Source: a virus
DNA: 22,925 nt
Strand: one strand, 5' to 3'
Virus record (IMG/VR): IMGVR_UViG_3300043436_002055
Location: 1 to 22,925 of that record
Both the position numbers and the translations under genes were made by a program. Below the pieces are notes generated by a model. The model saw only the letters and a list, made by a program, of their open reading frames with translations, was not told where the DNA came from and searched no databases. This document shows, one piece after another, positions 14,874 through 22,364 of the stretch (positions within the stretch are counted from its first letter, which is position 1; every line of letters starts with the position of its first letter).

Positions 14874-16915
14874 CAACCTACAACCAGAATGTTGCCCAGA
14901 ATGTTTGTGGTCCATTGCCGGTCACAATTCCGGTCAACATTGATTGCAGCTTATGCGCCATAGGATTCCCCCAGGCTGGTGGGATGATTGGCATCAATTT
15001 TTTTGGGCCAAGATGTATTGCAGGGGCTGATCCAAGTCCAAGTTATTGGCTTGGATTCAACACCAAGATGGCTCAATGGAAATGCCCCAATCCAGGTCAA
15101 GATGCCGAGCCTGAACCAAATACTTGGGTGGCTACCGGGTTCTTTGGTGGAGCGTCATCCGGCGGATGTTCCAATCAATACAGATTTGACGCAACTTTGG
15201 TAGCTTTGAACTCATCCCAAATAAGTATCAGCGTAAGCGTCAAGGTTCTGGCGCAAACAGCAGGTGTATGGTCATGGCAAAGCTATATGTCTTGGTCAGA
15301 AACCCTGACGGAAATAGTTAATGCGGACACTACCCGCTACCGGGGAAGGGCATTTGCAAGCCCAGATTTCATCTCAGTAACGCCATCGTCCGTTGGGGGG
15401 ACTGGTGACCCGGTAAGTTTTGTAAAGACGATTGTAGGCTTAACATCTATGAGGTCTGGGTGTGGCTCAGTAAACAATGCCGTTCCAGATGTATGCGGAT
15501 TTTGGGATGGGACTCAATGGCTCAGTTGTCTTCGTGGAATGGTACTGTCCACCGGAAGCACAACTATTCGCGGCTTCACCCAATTCGGATTCAACACGCC
15601 AACCTGCAACACCTTGGACTCTTGCGGGTGCGACAGAATAATTCTGTCATCCGTATCCCCACCAGCAGGGACTTGTGTTTATAACAGCAACGCTTTTGCA
15701 GCAACCTATGGGGTTCTTGGTCTTCCTGGAGGAGTGGAATCTGTAGGTGCGATTCAACAGGTTCAATACGCCCCTGCTGTTGCTGGGATAGACATTATCG
15801 TCAAGCAGGTTAATGGCGGGACTATTTACATCTGCACCAATGACAACGGGGCCGGTTGGGTAATATCGGCGGCAACTGTATCACAAGCCAAGGGGCCAAG
15901 GATTTTAACGGCTAGTAGGACTGGATTCGATGTTTATTTGTATTCTTTGAACTTCCCTAATGATAACCTGCTTGCCGATTCTTGCTCTTCTGGTGGACAG
16001 TATCCAACACCTGGGGAAGGTGATCCCTACTGGTGTACTCCTAGCGGTTGCTTACAATCGCCCCTCCAGCCAGCAGGTGCGTATGGTGGACCTTATTCAA
16101 CCAGCGGGGCTTGCGCTACAGCCTGCGCGGCATTAACGCCACCCAATCCGCCTTACTGGTGCGTTAGTGAGGTCTGCGTCCAATCGTCAACCCCTCCAGA
16201 AGGATACACGGGAGGCCCATACGCTTCACTAGTCTTATGCCAAGCTGCATCATGCGAACCTGCGCCTCCATCAGGTGATTACTGGTGCTTGTATGGCAAT
16301 TGTGTTCAAAACGCCACTAGTCCAGATGCATCGGCTACTGGACCGTATGCAACTCTAGGGGCTTGTTCAGCAGCTTGCACAGAAACTGCCCAGATGGTTT
16401 GGCATTGTTCAGATTTGGGCTGTGGGACGATAACCAGGTCTAGTGCAATAATGAATGGTTACACCTATTACCTTACGGAGGCAGCTTGTAATTCTGCCTG
16501 CCCAACACAGTTCTGGTGTGTTGATTTTGCTTGTTTTGAATACTGGACTGGTTATACGCCAACAAGTCCGTCTGCCGGGCCCTTTGCAAACATAGAAGCT
16601 TGTTATACAGAATGCAGTACCGGGGCCGGTTGGTACTGCCTTAGTGGAACTTGTGGTTATTATCCAGACAGGCCACCTGGAGCAACAGGTCCAAGGTCAG
16701 GGAGTTATTTAGAATGCCAACCAAATTGCTTTGTGCTAGAGGGTTTTGAAGGAACAATGCCTCCACAGGAGGAAGAAACAGTCCCAGTTGTGGCCTATGG
16801 TGGAAGACCAGTTGTTTCAAAAGCATTGGTTAAAAATATAACAAACGAACAGATGCAAAGAATAAAGCTGCCATGCATCCACAGGGGTGAGAGATTGGCA
16901 TCGGGATTTACCTGA
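14870..16915 (+). CDS. Cys-rich repeat tail protein ending at an in-frame UGA
   Basis: The 681-residue product starts as ATGA over the previous stop. Residues 1-370 are beta-rich with scattered cysteines and a Trp/Ser-rich core (VWSWQSYMSWSETL). Residues 387-620 hold six repeats, each Tyr/Phe/Trp-Trp/His/Tyr-Cys-x4-Cys, about 20 residues with Pro/Gly, then Cys-x3 or 4-Cys. This is a disulfide-rich or metal-binding array likely exposed on the tail. A linker with PPQEEETVPV follows, then LPCIHRGERLASGFT and TGA. The frame continues past the TGA for 39 codons that complete a Cys/His motif, so the true C-terminus may lie at 17035. Role in tail adhesion is inferred. Confidence 0.65.
   Translation: MTTYNQNVAQNVCGPLPVTIPVNIDCSLCAIGFPQAGGMIGINFFGPRCIAGADPSPSYWLGFNTKMAQWKCPNPGQDAEPEPNTWVATGFFGGASSGGCSNQYRFDATLVALNSSQISISVSVKVLAQTAGVWSWQSYMSWSETLTEIVNADTTRYRGRAFASPDFISVTPSSVGGTGDPVSFVKTIVGLTSMRSGCGSVNNAVPDVCGFWDGTQWLSCLRGMVLSTGSTTIRGFTQFGFNTPTCNTLDSCGCDRIILSSVSPPAGTCVYNSNAFAATYGVLGLPGGVESVGAIQQVQYAPAVAGIDIIVKQVNGGTIYICTNDNGAGWVISAATVSQAKGPRILTASRTGFDVYLYSLNFPNDNLLADSCSSGGQYPTPGEGDPYWCTPSGCLQSPLQPAGAYGGPYSTSGACATACAALTPPNPPYWCVSEVCVQSSTPPEGYTGGPYASLVLCQAASCEPAPPSGDYWCLYGNCVQNATSPDASATGPYATLGACSAACTETAQMVWHCSDLGCGTITRSSAIMNGYTYYLTEAACNSACPTQFWCVDFACFEYWTGYTPTSPSAGPFANIEACYTECSTGAGWYCLSGTCGYYPDRPPGATGPRSGSYLECQPNCFVLEGFEGTMPPQEEETVPVVAYGGRPVVSKALVKNITNEQMQRIKLPCIHRGERLASGFT
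16028..16729 (+). repeat. Six Cys-rich repeats of about 33-35 residues
   Basis: Protein residues 387-419, 429-462, 471-503, 511-544, 548-582 and 588-620 share aromatic-x-C-x4-C, then a Pro/Gly-rich stretch ending in GPY or similar, then C-x3/4-C. Copies 1-3 are most alike; 4-6 have drifted but keep all four cysteines. Linkers of 3-9 residues separate them. Confidence 0.75.
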
Positions 16916-17035
16916 GCAAGTCGCACAAATTACTCATGCGGTCTGCATGGAACCTGCTCTTTCTTCAAATCCGAAGGCATTAACAAGGAATGCATGACTT
17001 GTGAAGATTATTCTGGAAAGGACATTGCCAATTAA
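16913..17035 (+). other. In-frame continuation of the Cys-rich protein beyond UGA
   Basis: From the TGA at 16913 the frame stays open for 39 codons to TAA at 17033. The encoded residues include SRTNYSCGLHGTCSFF and ECMTCEDYSG. Together with LPCIHRGE before the stop this gives C-x-HRGE ... C-x2-HG-x-C ... C-x2-C-x-D-Y, a motif order I know from uninterrupted phage and planctomycete proteins. In related proteins a Cys sits near the position of the TGA, and TGA is one base away from Cys codons. The extended protein would have 721 residues. Whether it is made is unknown. Confidence 0.55.
16914..16959 (+). promoter_or_regulatory. SECIS-like hairpin directly after the in-frame UGA
   Basis: GAGCA (16914-16918, including the last two bases of the UGA) can pair with TGCTC (16955-16959). 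An apical stem CATGC (16935-16939) with GCATG (16945-16949) closes a GGTCT loop. The UGA-to-loop distance is 24 nt, and a GGUCU apical loop also occurs in the Escherichia coli fdhF selenocysteine element. The large asymmetric internal loop weakens the case, and short stems occur by chance. Confidence 0.35.
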
Positions 17036-17054
17036 TATATATATTTAGTAGACT
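17025..17054 (+). promoter_or_regulatory. Possible promoter in the AT-rich gap before the membrane protein gene
   Basis: TTGCCA at 17025-17030 (5 of 6 matches to the -35 consensus) and TAGACT at 17049-17054 (4 of 6) are separated by 18 bases in an AT-rich stretch with TATATATAT. It would serve the membrane protein and fibre genes. The -35 lies inside the possible extension of the upstream gene. Weak evidence. Confidence 0.25.
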
Positions 17055-17092
17055 ATTTTATCCACCGTGTGAGAACCTGGGGACTCTATGGC

Positions 17093-17368
17093 ATGGAATG
17101 GCTTAAATTCGCAGAACAATACGGAATCGCGTCTGCCGGTTTAGCTGCCATCTTCTGGTATGTAGTTTTACCTCTAAAAGACCGGCATATTAAATTTCTA
17201 GATACAACTGAAGAAACGAATAAATCATTGGCTAGAACGATTGAAAAGCAGGCTGAAATACTTGAAGGCGTACAAACTGGCCTAGATAGGATGAATAGTA
17301 AAATAGACAAGATGGAAGAAGTAGTTGAGAAACTAAGCGTTGTAACTCAGCATCTTCGGATGCCGTAA
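17093..17368 (+). CDS. Small membrane protein with coiled coil (holin-like or tail accessory)
   Basis: This 91-residue protein has one transmembrane segment at about residues 12-28 (ASAGLAAIFWYVVLPL) followed by a charged heptad-like coil (38-85, with TIEKQAEILEGVQTGLDRM). The ATG at 17093 has GGGGA at 17079-17083; a GTG at 17069 would add 8 residues. Size and one-span plus coil architecture resemble small phage lysis or membrane-anchoring proteins, but holin activity is not shown. It lies between tail genes and no endolysin is visible nearby. Confidence 0.6.
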   Translation: MEWLKFAEQYGIASAGLAAIFWYVVLPLKDRHIKFLDTTEETNKSLARTIEKQAEILEGVQTGLDRMNSKIDKMEEVVEKLSVVTQHLRMP

Positions 17369-17381
17369 TTAGGAGCAGATC

Positions 17382-17819
17382 ATGCCAAGTCTTGTTTACA
17401 ATTCGTTCATGCGAGACATAGCAACCGGGCAAGTTGATTGCGATACCGACACTTTCAAAATGATGCTTGTTAACTCAAGTTACACGGCATCGAAATCACA
17501 CTCAAAGCGTAGCGATATTAAATCGCCAACAGATTATGAAGTGACAGGGGTTGGCTACACCGCTGGCGGTAATGCTTGCGCCTTGACGGTTGCAGCTACT
17601 GACAATGTGAACAACGATGTTGAGATCAGTTTCTCCGTCACCTCTTGGACAAGTGCTACGATCACCGCAAGGGCTGGTGTGATTTATAAGTCAAGAGGCG
17701 GTCTTGCTACAGCTGACGAGCTTGTTGGCTATGTCGATTTCTTGTCAAACATTACATCAACAAACGGCACTTTTGCCGTAACCGTGTCCACTCCATTGAG
17801 TCTGACAAACCCAAGCTAA
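17382..17819 (+). CDS. Phage tail fibre-associated structural protein
   Basis: This 145-residue protein has AGGAG at 17371-17375. Its features, VDCDTDTFKMMLV near the N-terminus, then EVTGVGYTAGGNAC, SWTSATITARAGVIYK and STNGTFAVTV, match a common group of small phage virion proteins encoded beside tail fibre genes. The fold appears beta-rich. The exact role is not known to me; the placement next to the large fibre gene suggests fibre attachment. Confidence 0.65.
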   Translation: MPSLVYNSFMRDIATGQVDCDTDTFKMMLVNSSYTASKSHSKRSDIKSPTDYEVTGVGYTAGGNACALTVAATDNVNNDVEISFSVTSWTSATITARAGVIYKSRGGLATADELVGYVDFLSNITSTNGTFAVTVSTPLSLTNPS

Positions 17820-17835
17820 TTTAGGGTGACCACCA

Positions 17836-20800
17836 ATGGCATTGATTAAATCTGATAGGGTCAAGGAAACATCCACAAGCACCGGCAATGGAACATTTTC
17901 TCTTGCCGGTGCTGCTACAGGGTATCGGACCTTTGCGTCCGTATGCGTTGTGGGAGATACTTTCTTTTATGGAATTAGCAATCAAACTAGCGGTGAATGG
18001 GAGACTGGATTAGGAACCTATTCTGCTACAAATACGCTGACAAGAACAACAGTTCATGCCAGCAGTAATTCAGGGGCAATTGTCACATTTGGAGCAGGAA
18101 ATAAGGAAGTATTCCTGACGGCATCCGCTCGTTATTTAGAGCGCATAGTCGATAATGAACTGTTCACTTCAGTTGGATCATCAACTTCAGTTGTCGCCGT
18201 GAATGACGGGCCTCAACCGCAGCTTGATTTGGCATTCTCTGCGGATAAGACGCTGACTGCTCGATACGGACCAACGCCATCGTTCAGCCGGGCATCGACT
18301 GGAACAGTTACCAACTCGTCTGGCGTGTTGACTTCTGCTGCTGTGAATGAACCTCGATTTGACCATGTGCTTGAAAATGGAGTGTGGGTTAGTAAGGGGC
18401 TGTTGATTGAAGAGCAGCGGACGAATCTCTGTTTGCAATCCAATGTGACAAATACAACTTGGACTTCTTATAGGGCGACTTGTACGACCAATTCAATTTC
18501 CTCGCCAGATGGAACTATCAATGCTTCGCTAATTGTCGAGGGCTCTTTTAATGATGTTCATTATCACAGACAAAATCTTTCTATTTCATCTGGAACATAC
18601 ACGGTAAGTGTTTACGCAAAAGCAAAAGAAAGGTACATCGTAAGTTTTGGCGGAGCTGCTACTGGAAGAAAGTATTTCAACCTTCAGACTGGAACAGTTG
18701 GATCAACTGCTTTTGGATCACCAGCGTCTACATCCATCACGCCAGTTGGCAATGGTTGGTACAGATTATCTGTAACAGGTCCATCTTATGCTGGTGGTTT
18801 AGGCGAACATATTCAATTAATCCTTGCAAATAATATTGAAAATGAAACATATTCAGGAGACGGAACTAGCGGTGCCTATTTCTGGGGCGCACAAGTTGAA
18901 GCAGGTTCATTCCCCACCAGCTATATTCCAACAGTTGCAACCTCAGTAGTACGCTCAGCAGATGTATGTCAGATTACTGGTGGTGATTTTAGCGGGTTTT
19001 ATAATCAGAGTGTAGGATCGATTGCTATTGAATACGACATGGCTACAACGGCGTTAGGGTCTGCAATTCAAAGACCTCTAACAGTTTGGAATAGTGGCTA
19101 CACTAGCGGGATTGTATTAGACAACCGATCAGCAGGAACAACTATAGAACTTGGGACAAATGCTGGGGTTGACTTCGGATCAGTAGTCAGTCCAAGCAGC
19201 ATTGCAATGGCGTACAAAATAAACGATTTTGCAGCGTCCAGAAACGGTGCAGCAGTATTAACAGACACTTCTGGAACCGTTGTATCAAGTCCAATTTTGA
19301 TGAACATTGGCAACAATGTTAGTAGTTTATTTCACAACGGCCACATCGCCCGCCTACGCTACTTCAACACTCGCCTTGCTAATCAAACTCTCGTCCAACT
19401 AAGCGGTGGAATCAACAATCTCGTCTACAAATCCATCACGGGAAGCGGTAACGCTACTGTTACGAATGGCTACACCAATATCAATGTAAGCGTCCCTAAT
19501 CCGCTACCTGTGGCTAATGGTGGTACTGGTGGAACTACTGCCGTTTCTGGAGCAGTTAATCTAATTAAATCTGCGCCTAATGATGGTGCGGAATACACGC
19601 TCAAGAGCAAGCAAATTAGCGGTACGCCATCGTTCTATTGGGTCGATTCGACTGGATACGCTCCGACATTGGATCTGTTGTTTGCTGCGGATAAATCACT
19701 TACGGCGTATACTGGGCCGACTCCTTCATATAGTCGAGCAAGCACGGGCACTTATTTCAATGCGTCTGGGGTACTAACCACAGCAGCGATTAACGCTCCC
19801 CGTTTCAATCATGTCTACAACGGGTCTAGCTGGGTGTCTAAAGGGTTGTTGATTGAGGAGCAGAGGACGAATATAATTCTGCAAAGCCAAGACGCAAGCA
19901 ACGTATCGTGGACGAAACTTGCGGTCACGACTACTCCGAACTCTGGCATATTCGTCGATGGTACGCAGACCGCCGCTTTGATAACAGCAAGCATTTTGGA
20001 CACGAATCGACACCTAATCTACCAAACTGTTACCGCCGCCGCTGGCACTTACTCATTTAGCACGTTCATCAAGAAGACGAACAACAGGTATGCCGCTGTC
20101 GGCATCAACGACAACGGCATCAGACGTTACGGCGTGAACTTCGACTTCGATACAGGCGCAGTCACGCATACTGATTCTCAAGGTACTCCGACCGGAACAG
20201 GTTACACAATTATCAATTGTGGATCTGGATGGTATCGAATTACTGTAACGATGACCAGCACCGGAACAAATATTACCGGCAATGTCGGCCTGAGTAATTC
20301 CGCTACGCCAACATGGTCATTCTCCATGCCGCAGTTTCTGAACACTGGCACAGAATCCATGCTGGCAGCAGGCTTTCAGATGGAGCTTGGCGCATTCCCC
20401 ACTAGCTACATCCCCACCACCACAGCAGCGGTGACAAGATCGGCAGATGTATGTCAGATTACTGGGACGGATTTTAGTGGGTTTTATAATCAGAGTGAAG
20501 GAAGTTTTGCGGTTGAGTTTGATGTTATATCGGAAAATGAATATCAAAGCTCTTTATATTTAGCACATCAAAGCGGAAGTAGTTGGATCGGTCAAAGGCG
20601 AAGCACAGGCTTAGGTATCTATTTCGATGTCTATAATTCCAATGTACAGCAGGCTAGATTAACTGCGACAATGCCTACTGCCGGAACTTTATTTCGCTCT
20701 GCTGGTTGCTATAAGTCCAACGACTTCGCCTGTTCTTTCAATGGTGCTGCCGTGTTGACTGATGCGGTTGGATCGCTTCCATCGCCAACATCACTAGCTA

Positions 20801-20907
20801 TTGGAAACTTTCCAGCTTATGGCGAATATCACAATGGCCATATCGCCCGCCTACGCTACTACCCAGTCCGCATTCCGAACGCCACACTACAGGTGCTATC
20901 AACATGA
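17836..20907 (+). CDS. Large tail fibre / receptor-binding protein with duplicated module
   Basis: The 1023-residue protein is rich in Ser, Thr, Gly, Ala and Asn. Residues 1-125 form an N-terminal attachment part (LIKSDRVKETSTSTG, later FGAGNKEVFLTASARYLE) typical of tail fibres. Two long homologous modules follow, at about 130-524 and 612-1023. Each begins LDL-x-F-x-ADK, has PTPS(F/Y)SRASTGT, then SKGLLIEEQRTN, a concanavalin/LamG-like beta-sandwich region with GNGWYR or GSGWYR, a QITG-x-DFSGFYNQS segment and a final GHIARLRY. Between them lies a linker with LPVANGGTGGTTA, common in fibres. AGGGTGA at 17823-17829 is the ribosome binding site. It probably binds a surface glycan, by inference. 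Confidence 0.8.
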   Translation: MALIKSDRVKETSTSTGNGTFSLAGAATGYRTFASVCVVGDTFFYGISNQTSGEWETGLGTYSATNTLTRTTVHASSNSGAIVTFGAGNKEVFLTASARYLERIVDNELFTSVGSSTSVVAVNDGPQPQLDLAFSADKTLTARYGPTPSFSRASTGTVTNSSGVLTSAAVNEPRFDHVLENGVWVSKGLLIEEQRTNLCLQSNVTNTTWTSYRATCTTNSISSPDGTINASLIVEGSFNDVHYHRQNLSISSGTYTVSVYAKAKERYIVSFGGAATGRKYFNLQTGTVGSTAFGSPASTSITPVGNGWYRLSVTGPSYAGGLGEHIQLILANNIENETYSGDGTSGAYFWGAQVEAGSFPTSYIPTVATSVVRSADVCQITGGDFSGFYNQSVGSIAIEYDMATTALGSAIQRPLTVWNSGYTSGIVLDNRSAGTTIELGTNAGVDFGSVVSPSSIAMAYKINDFAASRNGAAVLTDTSGTVVSSPILMNIGNNVSSLFHNGHIARLRYFNTRLANQTLVQLSGGINNLVYKSITGSGNATVTNGYTNINVSVPNPLPVANGGTGGTTAVSGAVNLIKSAPNDGAEYTLKSKQISGTPSFYWVDSTGYAPTLDLLFAADKSLTAYTGPTPSYSRASTGTYFNASGVLTTAAINAPRFNHVYNGSSWVSKGLLIEEQRTNIILQSQDASNVSWTKLAVTTTPNSGIFVDGTQTAALITASILDTNRHLIYQTVTAAAGTYSFSTFIKKTNNRYAAVGINDNGIRRYGVNFDFDTGAVTHTDSQGTPTGTGYTIINCGSGWYRITVTMTSTGTNITGNVGLSNSATPTWSFSMPQFLNTGTESMLAAGFQMELGAFPTSYIPTTTAAVTRSADVCQITGTDFSGFYNQSEGSFAVEFDVISENEYQSSLYLAHQSGSSWIGQRRSTGLGIYFDVYNSNVQQARLTATMPTAGTLFRSAGCYKSNDFACSFNGAAVLTDAVGSLPSPTSLAIGNFPAYGEYHNGHIARLRYYPVRIPNATLQVLST
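18223..19407 (+). repeat. Tail fibre module, copy A
   Basis: Codes for residues 130-524. It aligns with copy B over its whole length at protein level. The stretch coding for GLLIEEQRTN and that coding for ADVCQITG are also close at DNA level. The central 200 residues are less alike, suggesting different binding surfaces. Confidence 0.75.
19669..20904 (+). repeat. Tail fibre module, copy B
   Basis: Codes for residues 612-1023. The end of the copy (ATCGCCCGCCTACGCTACT) is identical in DNA to copy A, which points to a recent exchange or strong constraint at this spot compared with the drifted centre. Confidence 0.75.
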
Positions 20908-21239
20908 TCGACCTACTTCTAAAGTTCCAATCGCAAGAGCAAGCGGGGCTAATCGGTGAGCAGCTTGGCTACACGACCCGTGATCCTGAAACGGGTGAGT
21001 TCAGCACCACGCAAGCAACGCTAACACTAGCCATTTGCGTAATAGGTGTGCATTACTATCCAGACGGAACGACAAGCGAAGGACCGAACGGTGAGCAGGT
21101 TCCTAATCTGGTAGCTGATAATCAATACTGGGTGATGGTGCGCTCGCTAGTGGACATGGTTATTCCTCCTGAGATTCAGCCGTTTATTGTTGAGCGTAAT
21201 CCAGAAGATCCTACTCAACCGCAGCAGCGTTGGGCCTAA
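20904..21239 (+). CDS. Small protein coupled to the tail fibre, possible fibre assembly factor
   Basis: This 111-residue acidic protein starts as ATGA over the fibre stop. It begins IDLLLKFQSQEQAGLIGEQL and includes CVIGVHYYPDG, a central LVADNQYWVMVRS strand-helix and a Pro/Glu-rich tail (ERNPEDPTQPQQRW). Small proteins in this position may be fibre chaperones or virion proteins. I do not recognise the family; the coupling suggests joint production with the fibre. Confidence 0.55.
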   Translation: MIDLLLKFQSQEQAGLIGEQLGYTTRDPETGEFSTTQATLTLAICVIGVHYYPDGTTSEGPNGEQVPNLVADNQYWVMVRSLVDMVIPPEIQPFIVERNPEDPTQPQQRWA

Positions 21240-21240
21240 T

Positions 21241-21939
21241 ATGTTTGGCGGTTATCCATTAGCCGATGCACCAATAAGCTACGGTGGATTCTTCACCGCA
21301 TCGGCTAGTGGATCATTCGTGTCTATAACTATTGTAAAATTGAATGGATCGGCTGTAGGTGGAGCATCCGCTTCTGGTCAATCAAGAAACATTGTAATTG
21401 CTTCTCAAGCAGGGTCAGCTACGGGGAGCGGTGGAGCATCTGGTCAATCAAATTCCATCGTAATATCCAAGCAGCTTGGTTCTGCTACTGGTACAGCAGC
21501 TGCTTCCGGTGCATCGAATAGCCTAGTAATCTCCAAGCAATTAGGTTCTGGTTCAGGTTCCGCTTCTGCTTCAGGATTGTCCAATACAATCACCATATCA
21601 ACTGTCCAGAGTGGAACGGCTACTGGTTCTGCTTTAGCATCTGGCTTAAGTAATTCAATCGTAATCGTAAAGCAGGATGGATCTGGTTCTGGATCGGCTA
21701 CAACATCTGGATCAATCGGCTCAATAACAATCCAGCCTGTTGCAGGATCGGCTTTTGGATCAGCTGTAGCCAACAGCGACATGACTTTTGTGGCTATCGT
21801 CCATCAAGACGGTTCAGCCAAAGCATTCAATCCACCAGGCTGGGCGCGCGCCAGGTTAAAAAGATTGACAATTGCTACATCTTATGTCAAAAAAGTAAAT
21901 AATCCGCGAGCCGTCGAATTCGCAAGACCTATAAACTGA
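21241..21939 (+). CDS. Gly/Ser/Ala-rich 22-residue repeat protein, possible adhesin tip
   Basis: This 232-residue protein starts at ATG 21241, one base after the previous stop. The in-frame upstream start at 21187 would overlap the earlier gene. The N-terminus (FGGYPLADAPISYGG) is a short anchor-like region. Residues 29-183 hold seven repeats of about 22 residues: a strand of type I-V-I, a polar K-Q-x-G turn, and a Gly/Ser/Ala run ending A-S-G-x-S-N-S. This suggests a stacked beta-solenoid or polyglycine-type adhesin, comparable in kind to glycine-rich receptor-binding tips of T-even phages. The C-terminus is basic (WARARLKRL). Receptor binding is inferred. Confidence 0.6.
   Translation: MFGGYPLADAPISYGGFFTASASGSFVSITIVKLNGSAVGGASASGQSRNIVIASQAGSATGSGGASGQSNSIVISKQLGSATGTAAASGASNSLVISKQLGSGSGSASASGLSNTITISTVQSGTATGSALASGLSNSIVIVKQDGSGSGSATTSGSIGSITIQPVAGSAFGSAVANSDMTFVAIVHQDGSAKAFNPPGWARARLKRLTIATSYVKKVNNPRAVEFARPIN
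21325..21789 (+). repeat. Seven tandem repeats of about 66 bases
   Basis: Units code for residues 29-50, 51-72, 73-94, 95-116, 117-139 (23 residues), 140-161 and 162-183. The core is [IL]-[VT]-I, then G-S-A-T-G or G-S-G-S-G, then A-S-G. The first and last copies are more diverged, and an incomplete eighth (VAIVHQDGSAKAF) follows. Confidence 0.8.
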
Positions 21940-21946
21940 GGCAATT

Positions 21947-22231
21947 ATGTCATACGATATAGGTGACTCAGTCAGGTTAAGCGTGAACTTCTGTGATGCG
22001 ATTAATTTCGCTACCGTCGATCCTACTGGCATTGACCTACTAATAAAGACTCCTGATGGTGTTGAATCAACTCAATCATACCCATCTACAGTTCTTAAGG
22101 AATCAGTTGGAAACTACTACTTTGATTATGCAATTAGTCAGAGTGGAAGGTACTGGTATCGCTGGCAAGGTACTGGGGCATTTTCTTCCGCCGTGGAAGG
22201 TTACTTCGTTGTAAAGCCAAGTCAATTCTAG
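21947..22231 (+). CDS. Small immunoglobulin-like virion protein
   Basis: This 94-residue protein has TGAGG at 21937-21941 ahead of the ATG. Alternating strands (SVRLSVNFCDA, IDLLIKTPDGV, NYYFDYAISQSGRYWYRWQG) and the closing EGYFVVKP have the look of a beta-sandwich domain of the kind found in phage tail accessory proteins. It appears to be the last gene of the tail unit, followed by a probable terminator. Role is inferred. Confidence 0.6.
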   Translation: MSYDIGDSVRLSVNFCDAINFATVDPTGIDLLIKTPDGVESTQSYPSTVLKESVGNYYFDYAISQSGRYWYRWQGTGAFSSAVEGYFVVKPSQF

Positions 22232-22237
22232 GTGGTC

Positions 22238-22273
22238 CAACCGAAATATCCGGGGCAAGGCGGGGTTGTTTTT
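22238..22273 (+). terminator. Imperfect rho-independent terminator after the tail genes
   Basis: CAACC (22238-22242) and CCG (22250-22252) pair with the continuous CGGGGTTG (22261-22268), leaving a 7-base bulge on the 5' side and an 8-base loop. Five T residues follow at 22269-22273. Position just after the last tail gene fits. The bulge makes it uncertain. Confidence 0.4.
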
Positions 22274-22296
22274 GCTGTTTCCTGACACGCCTCATG

Positions 22297-22329
22297 CCAC
22301 TCCAGAAGATGAACAGCGTCATGGAGTGG
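22297..22329 (+). promoter_or_regulatory. Hairpin upstream of the metallophosphoesterase gene
   Basis: CCACTCCA (22297-22304) is perfectly complementary to TGGAGTGG (22322-22329), with an inner TGA/TCA pair (22310-22312, 22319-22321). No T-run follows, so it is not a terminator. It may influence message stability or translation of the gene that starts 35 bases later. Confidence 0.4.
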
Positions 22330-22364
22330 TTGCCCCGGTTATCTTTTCCTTACTGGAGAGTCTA

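Noticed and set aside
17069-17092. GTG at 17069 as the start of the small membrane protein
   Set aside because: No ribosome binding site precedes it, while the ATG at 17093 has GGGGA at good spacing.
21444-21782. Minus-strand open frame of 112 codons opposite the Gly/Ser/Ala repeats
   Set aside because: It is a by-product of the repetitive composition on the + strand, has no start signal and codes for a low-complexity sequence.
21325-21789. A CRISPR-like array, because of the regular 66-base spacing
   Set aside because: The units are coding, not separated by unique spacers, and not identical at DNA level.
22282-22310. CTGACA with a GAAGAT -10 candidate as a promoter for the metallophosphoesterase gene
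   Set aside because: The -10 matches only three of six consensus bases, and it overlaps the hairpin.
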